DNA from: Roseomonas sp. CECT 9278
GTDB lineage: Bacteria > Pseudomonadota > Alphaproteobacteria > Acetobacterales > Acetobacteraceae
Reading direction: 5' to 3'
Length of the DNA stretch: 64,000 nucleotides
Assembly: GCF_918698155.1 (NCBI RefSeq)
Contig: NZ_CAKKLX010000014.1
Coordinates: 52,613 to 116,612 of the forward strand
The stretch's first letter is position 1, and each line of letters starts with the position of its first letter. The notes under the pieces are model-generated. The model ran no database searches and was not told the origin of the DNA. It saw nothing but the letters and a program-made list of their open reading frames with translations. Positions 7,509 to 15,035 of the stretch are shown in pieces. The position numbers and the translations under genes were made by a program.

Positions 7509-8903
7509 CTACGCGGGGTCGACCGGGGAAGGCGGCGTGCCGGCGGCCTCGATCACCGCGCCGGCGTGCAGCAGCAGGTCCTCGCGGTAGCGCCCGGCCA
7601 GCAGCTGCACGCCGACCGGGACGGTGCCGACCAGGCCGGTGGTGACCGTCAGGCCCGGCAGGCCCATCAGCGGCAGCCCGACCTGCGTGAGCTGGGCCTC
7701 GATGATGCGGCGGAAGGCTTCGGGGCTTTCGACATCCTCGTTGTCGCGGAAGGGCAGTTCGCCGGAGACGGGCGTGATCGCGACCGGGAAGCGTTCGAAG
7801 AATTCCATCCACTGGCGCACGAAGGTCGCGCGCTTCTGCAAGCCGTCCATGAAGGCATTGAGATCGGGATGGGGGCAGAGTTCTTCCATCTGCGCGAAGA
7901 CGAAGCTGGCGTCGGGGTCGGCCTCCTGCTGGAGCGCGGCGTTCATGCCGCGGCGGGATTCCGCCAGCCACAGCATGGCCTGCAGCGCCGCGGGTTCGCG
8001 CAGGGGCGGGGTGTCGGCTTCCTCGATGGTCCAGCCGGCGGCTTCGAGGCGTTTCGCGGCATCGCGCAGGGCTTTGGTGACGGCGGGCTGCACCGCCATT
8101 CCGTCGGGGTTGAGGCACAGCGCGGCGCGCCTGGGTGCGGGCGGGCCATCGAGCGGCGCGCCGACCCACCAGGGGTCGCGGATGTCGCGCCCGCACATGG
8201 CGGCGAAGCCGGCGCGCACATCGGCGATGGTGCGCGCGATCGGCCCGCTCACGGCCATCAGCTGCCCGCCGATATGGCGTTCCGCGACCGAGGCATTCCA
8301 GGCCGGGATGCGCCCGAGCGTCGGCCGAAGCCCATGCACGCCGCAGGCATAGGCCGGGTAGCGCACCGACCCGCCGATGTCGGTGCCATGCGCAATGGCG
8401 CCGATGCCCGCGGTGACTGCCGCTGCCGCCCCGCCCGACGACCCGCCCGGGGTGATCGACGGATCGCGCGGATTGCGCGTGTGGCCATGCAGCGAATTGC
8501 GCGTGAACCAGCGCAGCGAGAAGGCCGGCGTATTGGTGCGCCCGAGCAGCACCGCGCCGGCCATGCGCAGGTTGGCCACCACGGGGCTGTCCTGCCGCGC
8601 GATGAGATCCTTCTGCAGCCGCAGCCCGTTGCTGGTGGCGTAGCCCTGCTGGTCGGTATTCACCTTGATGGTGACGGGCACGCCGGCGAGCGGGCCGGGG
8701 TCGTCGCCGCGCGCGAAGGCCGCGTCGATGGCGGCGGCCTGGGCCAGCACGTCGTCAGGACGGTGCTCCACCACGGCGTTGATGCGTGGGTTGGCGGCAT
8801 CGAGGCGGGCGAGGGCGTCGCGCGCGACCTCGACGGCGGAGACCTGGCGGGCGCGGATGCGCGCGGCGATGTCGGTGGCGGGCAGGCGCCAGAGGTCGGG
8901 CAT
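7509..8903 (-). CDS. Amidase (amidase signature family)
   Basis: A 464-residue hydrolase of the amidase signature family, which uses a Ser-cisSer-Lys triad to hydrolyse amides. The catalytic Lys is in 'GVPVTIKVNTD' near residue 79. The Gly/Ser-rich signature is 'ITPGGSSGGAAAAV' near residues 150-163, and the nucleophile region is 'GTDIGGSVRYPA'. Its stop faces the DUF805 stop (4-base gap). It lies 59 bases downstream of the acyl-CoA dehydrogenase operon on the same strand and may be its last gene. The substrate cannot be predicted. Confidence 0.9.
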   Translation of the reverse strand: MPDLWRLPATDIAARIRARQVSAVEVARDALARLDAANPRINAVVEHRPDDVLAQAAAIDAAFARGDDPGPLAGVPVTIKVNTDQQGYATSNGLRLQKDLIARQDSPVVANLRMAGAVLLGRTNTPAFSLRWFTRNSLHGHTRNPRDPSITPGGSSGGAAAAVTAGIGAIAHGTDIGGSVRYPAYACGVHGLRPTLGRIPAWNASVAERHIGGQLMAVSGPIARTIADVRAGFAAMCGRDIRDPWWVGAPLDGPPAPRRAALCLNPDGMAVQPAVTKALRDAAKRLEAAGWTIEEADTPPLREPAALQAMLWLAESRRGMNAALQQEADPDASFVFAQMEELCPHPDLNAFMDGLQKRATFVRQWMEFFERFPVAITPVSGELPFRDNEDVESPEAFRRIIEAQLTQVGLPLMGLPGLTVTTGLVGTVPVGVQLLAGRYREDLLLHAGAVIEAAGTPPSPVDPA

Positions 8904-8962
8904 GGATGCATTCCGCGGCTGGTGGCGCGCGGATGGTCCCGCGCGCCACTGCCGCGGTCAAT

Positions 8963-10132
8963 TCAGCCCGGCAGCCCCAGCACGTTCTTGCTCAGGATGT
9001 TCCGCTGGATCTCGTTGGACCCGCCATAGATCGTGGCCGGCCGCGCCTGGATGTACTGCCCGGTCGGGTTGAGGTTGCGGTTGCCTTCCATCGGTTCCAG
9101 CAGCCCGGCATTCTCGCCGGCGATCTCCAGCATGGTGTCGGTGATGCGCTGGAACAGTTCGGTCTGGAACAGCTTCAGCATCGACACGTCGGGGCCGAGC
9201 GTCTCGCCGCGCCGCAGCTTGTCCACGAAGGATCCGTAGAGCGACTTCAGGTCCTCGAGGTCCATCCGCAGCCGGCCGTAGCTTTCCTGGAAGGCCGCTT
9301 CCTCCCACACGCCCATGCGTTCCGCGAGCTGGCGCAGCCGCGCGAAGGCATAGGCCGACAGGCGCGGCGAGCCGAGGTAGATGCGTTCGAAGGACAGCAG
9401 CGCCTTCGCCATGTCCCAGCCGCGGTTCGGCGTGCCCACCAGGTTGCGCGCCGGCACGCGGACATTGTCGAAGAACACCTCGCAGAACTCGTCGTGGTAT
9501 TCGAGGTTGATGATCGGCTTCACCGTGATGCCCGGCGTGGCCATGTCGACCAGCAGGAAGCTGATCCCCTCCTGCTTCTTCGCGTTCTTGTCGGTGCGCA
9601 CCAGCAGGAAGCACCAGTTGGCGTCCATCGCCAGCGTGGTCCAGATCTTCTGGCCATTGACGATGTAGGTGTCGCCATCCAGCACGGCTTCGGTGCGCAG
9701 CGCCGCCAGGTCGGACCCGGCATTGGGTTCGGAATAGCCCTGGCACCAGATGTGCTCGCCGGACAGGATCTTCGGCAGGAATTCCTGCTGCTGTTCCGCC
9801 GTGCCGTGGTTGATCAGCAGCGGGCCGACCATGACGATGCCGTGGTCGTTGGTGCGCGCGCAGCCGTGGCGCTCGATCTCCTCGGTGAAGATGATCTGCT
9901 TGGCGGGCGACAGGCCCAGCCCGCCGAATTGCCGCGGCCAGCCAGGGCACAGCCAGCCCTTCTCGGCCAGCTTGAAGTACCAGGGCTTGTTCTCGTCCCA
10001 ATGCAGGCGCTTGGGCGGGTTGCGCAGCTCGGCCGGGTAGTTGGATTCGATCCAGCGGCGCACATGCGTGCGGAAGGTCTCGTCGTCCAGCAGGTTGAGG
10101 TCCTGCGGTTCGTTCGGCGTGATGGCAACCAT
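8963..10132 (-). CDS. Acyl-CoA dehydrogenase, large (FadE-type) subunit
   Basis: A 389-residue FAD enzyme for alpha,beta-dehydrogenation of an acyl-CoA. It shows 'WCQGYSEPNAGSDLAALRTEA' (the FAD/substrate loop, about residues 130-150), 'VNGQKIWTTLAMDANWCFLL', and a C-terminal 'YGGSNEIQRNILSKNVLGLP'. In classical enzymes the equivalent tail is YEGTxxIQR with the catalytic Glu; here that place is Gly, as in heteromeric and steroid-type dehydrogenases. The operon also encodes a shorter dehydrogenase, a plausible partner. The crotonase gene ends 4 bases upstream. Substrate unknown. Confidence 0.9.
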   Translation of the reverse strand: MVAITPNEPQDLNLLDDETFRTHVRRWIESNYPAELRNPPKRLHWDENKPWYFKLAEKGWLCPGWPRQFGGLGLSPAKQIIFTEEIERHGCARTNDHGIVMVGPLLINHGTAEQQQEFLPKILSGEHIWCQGYSEPNAGSDLAALRTEAVLDGDTYIVNGQKIWTTLAMDANWCFLLVRTDKNAKKQEGISFLLVDMATPGITVKPIINLEYHDEFCEVFFDNVRVPARNLVGTPNRGWDMAKALLSFERIYLGSPRLSAYAFARLRQLAERMGVWEEAAFQESYGRLRMDLEDLKSLYGSFVDKLRRGETLGPDVSMLKLFQTELFQRITDTMLEIAGENAGLLEPMEGNRNLNPTGQYIQARPATIYGGSNEIQRNILSKNVLGLPG

Positions 10133-10136
10133 CGGT

Positions 10137-10907
10137 TCAGCCTCCGGCGAAATTCGGCTTGCGCTTTTCGAGGAACGCCGCGCGGCCTTCCTGGAAGTCA
10201 GCGGTGGTGAACAGCAGGCCCTGGAAGGTGGCCTCGTCGGCCAGGGCTTCGTCGAGCCCTTCGGACAGGATCTTCTTGGTCAGCGCGATCGGTCCCGCGG
10301 CCTCGGCGGCGAGGAAGCGCGCCTTCTCCAACGCGACCTCCAGTGCCTTGCCGGGCGGTGCGACGAAATCCACCAGGCCGATGCGCTCGCCTTCGGCCGC
10401 ACCCGTCACCTCGTGGTAGAACAGGATGCGCCGCGCGCGGCCCACGCCCACGCGGCGCGGCAGGAACCACGGCAGGCCCATGTCGGACATCAGGCCGATC
10501 TTGTGGAAGCCGGCGACGAAGCGCGCGTCCTCCGCCGCGACCACGGTGTCGCAGGCACACGCGACCGCCATGCCGGCCCCGGCCGCCCAGCCTTCGACGG
10601 CCGCGACCAACGGCTTCGCGCCGCGCGCCATCAGCCGCACCAGCCGGTGCGTGCGGCGCATCCGGTCGCGCCCATCCAGCGCCGTGCCGACATTCATGTT
10701 CGAGATGTCGCCGCCGGCGCAGAAGGTGCCGCCCGCGCCGGTGATGACGATGGCGCGCACCGCCTTGTCGTCATGCGCGCGTTCGATCGCTTCTTCCAGC
10801 GCCTGGCGCACGCCGGGGCCGATCGCATTCTTGCGCGACGGGTAGTCGATGGTGAGGACCAGGACGTTGCCGTCCATCTCCTCGCGAACCTTGGCGGCGT
10901 CGCTCAT
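10137..10907 (-). CDS. Enoyl-CoA hydratase/isomerase family protein (crotonase fold)
   Basis: A 256-residue crotonase-fold enzyme acting on CoA thioesters. Oxyanion-hole motifs are 'GGTFCAGGDISNM' near residue 62 and 'AVEGWAAGAGMAVACACD' near residue 105. The following 'FHKIGLMSDMGLPWFLPRRV' carries an Asp where many hydratases have the second catalytic Glu. That resembles PaaG-type isomerases, so isomerisation or hydration are both possible. Its ATG overlaps the stop of the upstream acyl-CoA dehydrogenase gene (ATGA), showing translational coupling. The longer in-frame N-terminus is an artefact of the overlap. Confidence 0.88.
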   Translation of the reverse strand: MSDAAKVREEMDGNVLVLTIDYPSRKNAIGPGVRQALEEAIERAHDDKAVRAIVITGAGGTFCAGGDISNMNVGTALDGRDRMRRTHRLVRLMARGAKPLVAAVEGWAAGAGMAVACACDTVVAAEDARFVAGFHKIGLMSDMGLPWFLPRRVGVGRARRILFYHEVTGAAEGERIGLVDFVAPPGKALEVALEKARFLAAEAAGPIALTKKILSEGLDEALADEATFQGLLFTTADFQEGRAAFLEKRKPNFAGG

Positions 10908-11977
10908 TCCACATCCTCCGGCGCGAGGGCCATGAAGCGCCGGCGATGCAGCGTGGCCGACCCGTACTGGTTCATGATGACCATGCCGCGGCGCAGATAC
11001 AGCCCGACATCGTATTCGTCGGTGTAGCCGATGCCGCCATGCAGCTGGATGCATTGCCGCAGCACGAGCATGCCCGATTCCGCCGCGCGATGCTTGGCCT
11101 TGGACACCGCCGCCTGGCGCACCGCGCCGGTCGCACCGGAATCCAGCACGGCGGCCGCGGCTTCCACCGCCGCGCGCGTCAGCGCGATATGCACCTTCAG
11201 GTCCGCCGCGCGATGCTGCAGCGACTGGAAGGTGCCGATGATGCGGCCGAATTGCTGGCGCGTCCGCAGATAGCCCAGCGTCATGTCGAAGGCGCGTTCC
11301 ATCAGGCCGAGCATCAGGCCCGCGGTCGCCAGCGCGGCTTCATCCAGCGCCTGTTCCAGCACTGCGCCGACATCATCGGCCACGCGCGTGGTGCGCGACA
11401 AATCGGCGCGCAGCGTGCCGATAGTGCCGCCATCCATCGCCTTCTCCAGCGTGAGGTCGGCACCCGCCGCAGGTAACGCATGCAGCGCGATGCGGTTCGC
11501 CTCGCGCACCGGCAGCAGGAAGGTATCGGCACCGGCCGCCATCGGGATGAAGACGCGCGGCGCATCCGGCGTGCCCGGCGCGGCCAGCGTATCGGCGCGT
11601 TCCTGCCAGGCGGTCAGCACGACCGTCTCGCCCGCCAGTGCCGCGGCCAGCAGCGCCGCATCATCGCCCGCGGCCAGCAGCCGCGCCGAGAGCATCGCCG
11701 GCACCAGCGGCTCCGGCGCCAGACCCGCGCCGATCTCCTCCGCCAGCGCCACCGCTTCGGACAGGCCGAGGCCCGCACCGCCGGCATCCTCGCTCACCGC
11801 CAGGCCGAACCAGCCCAGCGCGCCCATCTCGGCGAAGACCGCACGGTCGAAGCCGGGCGAGGCGAAGCGCAGCGCGCGCACGCGCTTGCTGTCCCCGCCG
11901 CGCGGCGCCACGGCGCCGGCGCTGTCGCGGATCATGCGGATGGATTCGGTGCGGTCGTCTGTCGCTGCGCTCATCAT
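10904..11977 (-). CDS. Acyl-CoA dehydrogenase, small/partner subunit
   Basis: A 357-residue protein of the acyl-CoA dehydrogenase family, shorter and more divergent than the 389-residue one. Recognisable parts are 'EMGALGWFGLAVSEDAGGAG' (N-terminal domain), 'RQQFGRIIGTFQSLQHRAAD' (C-terminal domain) and 'QCIQLHGGIGYTDEYDVGLY' near residue 320. The N-terminal FAD loop is poorly conserved. This fits an alpha2-beta2 partner like the FadE pairs of steroid degradation, which is an inference. Either of the two leading Met codons (11977 or 11974) could be used. It overlaps the crotonase gene by 4 bases. Confidence 0.87.
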   Translation of the reverse strand: MMSAATDDRTESIRMIRDSAGAVAPRGGDSKRVRALRFASPGFDRAVFAEMGALGWFGLAVSEDAGGAGLGLSEAVALAEEIGAGLAPEPLVPAMLSARLLAAGDDAALLAAALAGETVVLTAWQERADTLAAPGTPDAPRVFIPMAAGADTFLLPVREANRIALHALPAAGADLTLEKAMDGGTIGTLRADLSRTTRVADDVGAVLEQALDEAALATAGLMLGLMERAFDMTLGYLRTRQQFGRIIGTFQSLQHRAADLKVHIALTRAAVEAAAAVLDSGATGAVRQAAVSKAKHRAAESGMLVLRQCIQLHGGIGYTDEYDVGLYLRRGMVIMNQYGSATLHRRRFMALAPEDVE

Positions 11978-12007
11978 GTCCTCAATTGCCTGCCTGGGTG
12001 CGCCGCG

Positions 12008-12649
12008 TCACTGCGTATGCAGCACCGCGCCCGACGCTGCCTGCACCTGCTCCAGCGAAACCCCCGGCGCCAGGTCCACCACCACGAAGCCCTTCCCGGC
12101 CACCACGTCGAAGACGCCGAGGTTGGTGTAGACGCGCTTCACCGCGCCCGGCGTGGTCAGCGGATAGCCGCAGCGTTCCACCAGCTTCGGCCGGCCATCC
12201 TTGGTGGTGTGCTCCATGATGACCCACAGCCGCTTCGCCCCGGCGCCGAGGTCCATCGCGCCGCCCACCGCCGGCGCGGTGTCGTTCTCGCTCGTCGCCC
12301 AATTGGCGATGTCGCCGTTCTGCGCGACCTCGAACGCGCCGAGCACGCACAGGTCGATATGCCCGCCGCGGATCATCGCGAAGCTGTCGGCGTGGTGGCA
12401 ATACGACCCGCCCGCGCGCAGCGTGACCGCCTGCTTGCCGGCGTTCACCAGCCAGGGGTCCACCTTGTCCGGCGCCGGCGCGGGGCCCATGCCGAGGATG
12501 CCGTTCTCGGAATGCAGGATCACCTCGCGATCGAGCGGCACGAAGTCGCCCACCATGGTCGGGATGCCGATGCCGAGGTTGACGTACCAGCCCTCGGGGA
12601 TGTCCTGCGCCAGGCGCGCGGCCATGGCCTTGCGGTCGAAGCCCTGCAT
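12008..12649 (-). CDS. 3-oxoacid CoA-transferase family, subunit B
   Basis: A 213-residue CoA-transferase family I subunit B. It has the active-site signature 'LHSENGILGMGP' with the catalytic Glu near residue 49 that forms the glutamyl-CoA intermediate, and the conserved 'GIGIPTMVGDF'. It works as a heteromer with the subunit A encoded 12 bases upstream. A ribosome binding site (GGGAGG) precedes the ATG. SCOT, PcaIJ and GctAB all fall in this family, so the acid partner cannot be fixed from sequence. In this operon it could activate or release an intermediate CoA thioester. Confidence 0.9.
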   Translation of the reverse strand: MQGFDRKAMAARLAQDIPEGWYVNLGIGIPTMVGDFVPLDREVILHSENGILGMGPAPAPDKVDPWLVNAGKQAVTLRAGGSYCHHADSFAMIRGGHIDLCVLGAFEVAQNGDIANWATSENDTAPAVGGAMDLGAGAKRLWVIMEHTTKDGRPKLVERCGYPLTTPGAVKRVYTNLGVFDVVAGKGFVVVDLAPGVSLEQVQAASGAVLHTQ

Positions 12650-12661
12650 GTCCTGTCCTCC

Positions 12662-13342
12662 CTATGCCCAAGCCGGCCCGCGATCCACCTGGATCACGCG
12701 CTGCACGAAGATGCCCGGTGTGTGCACGTTCTCCGGCACGATCTCGCCGAGTTCGCGGATATGCGAGACCTGCGCGATCGTCAGGTCGGCGGCCATCGCC
12801 ATCACCGGGTTGAAGTTCCGTCCGCTCGCGCGATAGGTCAGGTTGCCCCAGCGGTCGCCCTCCCAGCCCTCGACCAGCGCGACGTCGGCATGCAGCGCGT
12901 GTTCCATCACATAGGTGCGGCCGCCGAATTCGCTCTGCTCCTTGCCGTTCGCGAGGATGGTGCCGACCGATGTCGCGGTGAAGAAGGCCGGCACGCCCGC
13001 ACCGGCCGCGCGCATGCGTTCCGCCATGGTGCCTTGCGGGACGATCTCGAGCTCGATCTTGCCGGCGCGGTACAGTTCCTCGAACACCACCGATCCGGCG
13101 GAGCGCGGGAAGGAGCAGATGATCTTGCGCACGCGGCCAAGCTCCATGAGCCTCGCCAGCCCGACGCGACCGTTGCCCGCGTTGTTGGCCACGCAGACCA
13201 GGTCCTTCGCCCCGTGTTCGATCAGCGCCTCGATCAGCTCGTCGGGCTGGCCGACGGCACCGAAGCCGCCGATCAGCACGGTCGATCCGTCCTTGATGCC
13301 GGCCATGGCGTCGGCCATGGACTGCACGATCTTGTTGATCAC
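12662..13342 (-). CDS. 3-oxoacid CoA-transferase family, subunit A
   Basis: A 226-residue CoA-transferase subunit A. The N-terminal 'DGSTVLIGGFGAVGQPDELI' is the CoA-binding G-x-G-G-F-G type motif of this family. Later blocks 'LVCVANNAGNGRVGL' and 'GVPAFFTATSVGTILANGKE' agree. It precedes subunit B with a 12-base gap and follows the ICL/PEPM gene by 5 bases, so it is an internal operon member. The length is usual for the subunit. Substrate unassigned. Confidence 0.9.
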   Translation of the reverse strand: MINKIVQSMADAMAGIKDGSTVLIGGFGAVGQPDELIEALIEHGAKDLVCVANNAGNGRVGLARLMELGRVRKIICSFPRSAGSVVFEELYRAGKIELEIVPQGTMAERMRAAGAGVPAFFTATSVGTILANGKEQSEFGGRTYVMEHALHADVALVEGWEGDRWGNLTYRASGRNFNPVMAMAADLTIAQVSHIRELGEIVPENVHTPGIFVQRVIQVDRGPAWA

Positions 13343-13347
13343 GTCGG

Positions 13348-14172
13348 TCAGTCTCCCTTGCCGCGCATGGCGGCATTCAGTTCAGCCCCGGGCGGGACCG
13401 ATGCGAGGCGCGGCAGGTCGCCCGCCAGCATCGCCCGCGTCATCTCGATGGTATGCGCATAGGCGGCGCGCGCCAGCAGCCCGCCGGCGCTGACACGCCG
13501 CACGCCGGCATCCGCCAGCACCGCCAGCGGCACATAGCCCGACCGCGGCCCGGCCAGAACATTGACCGGCTTCGGCGCCACCGCCGTCACCGCCTGCCGG
13601 ATCGCATCCATGTCCGGCAGGAAGGGGGCATAGAGGCAATCCGCGCCGACCTCGGCGAAGGCCACCAGGCGGCGGATCGTGTCGTCCAGGTCCGGGCGGC
13701 CGTTGAGGAAATTCTCCGCCCGCGCCGTCAGCACGAAGGGCCGGCCCAGCGCGCGCGCCGCCTGCACCGCGGCGCGGATGCGCGCGACGGCATGGTCGAA
13801 GTCATGGATCGGCGAGGCCGCGTCGCGTGTCGTGTCCTCGATCGTGCAGCCGGCCAGCCCGGCCTCGCCGGCCGCGCGCACGGTGCTTGCGCAATCCTCG
13901 GGCGATGCGCCGAAGCCGTCTTCCAGGTCGGCGGAAACGGGCAGGTCGGTCGCGGCCATCAGCACGCGCGCATTGTCGAGCGATTCCGCCAGGTTCACTG
14001 CGTAGTCGCGCCGCCCCAGCTGCCAGGCGATGCCGGCCGAGGTCGTGGCGATCGCGACGGCGCCCGCATGTTCCATGATGCGCGCGCTGCCCGCATCCCA
14101 GGCGTTGGGCAGCGCAAAGCAGCCCGACGCGTGCAGCGCGGCGAAGCGTTCTGCGCGTTCGGCGGCGTTCAT
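13348..14172 (-). CDS. Isocitrate lyase/phosphoenolpyruvate mutase (ICL/PEPM) family protein
   Basis: A 274-residue TIM-barrel enzyme of the ICL/PEPM superfamily, which makes or breaks C-C or C-P bonds next to a carboxylate with Mg2+. It has 'FALPNAWDAGSARIMEHAG', the metal-site 'VSADLEDGFG' near residues 82-91, 'IEDTTRD' and 'FVLTARAENFLNG'. The Cys-containing KKCGH loop of true isocitrate lyases is not visible, so it may be an oxaloacetate-hydrolase, carboxy-PEP or methylisocitrate-like enzyme. Its ATG overlaps the MaoC stop by 4 bases (ATGA). Confidence 0.83.
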   Translation of the reverse strand: MNAAERAERFAALHASGCFALPNAWDAGSARIMEHAGAVAIATTSAGIAWQLGRRDYAVNLAESLDNARVLMAATDLPVSADLEDGFGASPEDCASTVRAAGEAGLAGCTIEDTTRDAASPIHDFDHAVARIRAAVQAARALGRPFVLTARAENFLNGRPDLDDTIRRLVAFAEVGADCLYAPFLPDMDAIRQAVTAVAPKPVNVLAGPRSGYVPLAVLADAGVRRVSAGGLLARAAYAHTIEMTRAMLAGDLPRLASVPPGAELNAAMRGKGD

Positions 14173-15035
14173 GCCGCACCCGCATGGCGGAACAGCCCGT
14201 TGCTGACCACCACCTTGTCGCGTTCCACCACGCGGGCACGGAAGGCCGCGCCGCCTTGCTCGTGCCAGATCTCGGTGCGGATGGTCTCGCCGGGAAACAC
14301 CGGCGAGGAGAAGCGCAGGTCCATCCGCCCGAACCGCGCCGGATCATAGCCGCATAGCGCCTTCATCAGCGCGTGGCAGACCACGCCGAAGGTGCACAGC
14401 CCGTGCAGGATCGGCTGCTGGAAGCCCGCCTTCGCCGCCACGGCGGGGTCGATGTGCAGCGGATTGTGGTCGCCGTTCAGGCGATAGACGATGGCCTGCT
14501 CCGGCCGCGTCGGCAGGTCCACCGACAGGTCCGGCGCGCGATCGGGTTCCGGATGCGGGCGCTTGATCGGCCCCGATGGCCCGCCGAAGCCGCCATCGCC
14601 GCGCGCGAAGGTGGTGCCTTCCAGCGTGGCGAGCTTCTCGCCGGTCTGCGCATCGGTCACGACGCGCTCGTTGTAGAGCATGGCGCCCTTGCCGGCGCCG
14701 CGATCGACGATGCTGGTGATGCGCGAACGCCCGATGATCTCGCCTTCCGCGGGCAACGGCTTGTGCAGGATGATCGACTGTTCGCCATGCAGCACCTGCG
14801 TCCAGTCCACGCCGGTATCCGGGTTGCGGATCCAGAAGCCCGGATAGCCCAGCACCACCGCCATGGACGGCATGGCCTTCAGGCGCGGCTCGTACAGGAA
14901 ATCGAGCTGCGCCTGGTCCATCGGGTCCTGCCCCAACCCGATCGAGAAATTGTACAGCGCCGTATCCTGCCAGCGGATCGTCTGGCGGATTTCCGGGATC
15001 GGGTAATTCAGAAGATGGTCGTGGTTGATGGTCAC
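14169..15035 (-). CDS. MaoC-type double-hotdog enoyl-CoA hydratase
   Basis: A 288-residue dehydratase of the MaoC/type-2 hydratase family, which hydrates 2-enoyl-CoA to (R)-3-hydroxyacyl-CoA. The N-terminal half is a degenerate hotdog. The C-terminal half has the active motif 'YRLNGDHNPLHIDPAVAAKA', in which Asp and His are catalytic (about residues 185-204), followed by 'PILHGLCTFGVVCHAL'. It resembles eukaryotic peroxisomal hydratase 2 and bacterial ChsH-like proteins. It overlaps its neighbours by ATGA at both ends, so translation is tightly coupled to the acyl-CoA synthetase upstream. Confidence 0.9.
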   Translation of the reverse strand: MTINHDHLLNYPIPEIRQTIRWQDTALYNFSIGLGQDPMDQAQLDFLYEPRLKAMPSMAVVLGYPGFWIRNPDTGVDWTQVLHGEQSIILHKPLPAEGEIIGRSRITSIVDRGAGKGAMLYNERVVTDAQTGEKLATLEGTTFARGDGGFGGPSGPIKRPHPEPDRAPDLSVDLPTRPEQAIVYRLNGDHNPLHIDPAVAAKAGFQQPILHGLCTFGVVCHALMKALCGYDPARFGRMDLRFSSPVFPGETIRTEIWHEQGGAAFRARVVERDKVVVSNGLFRHAGAA

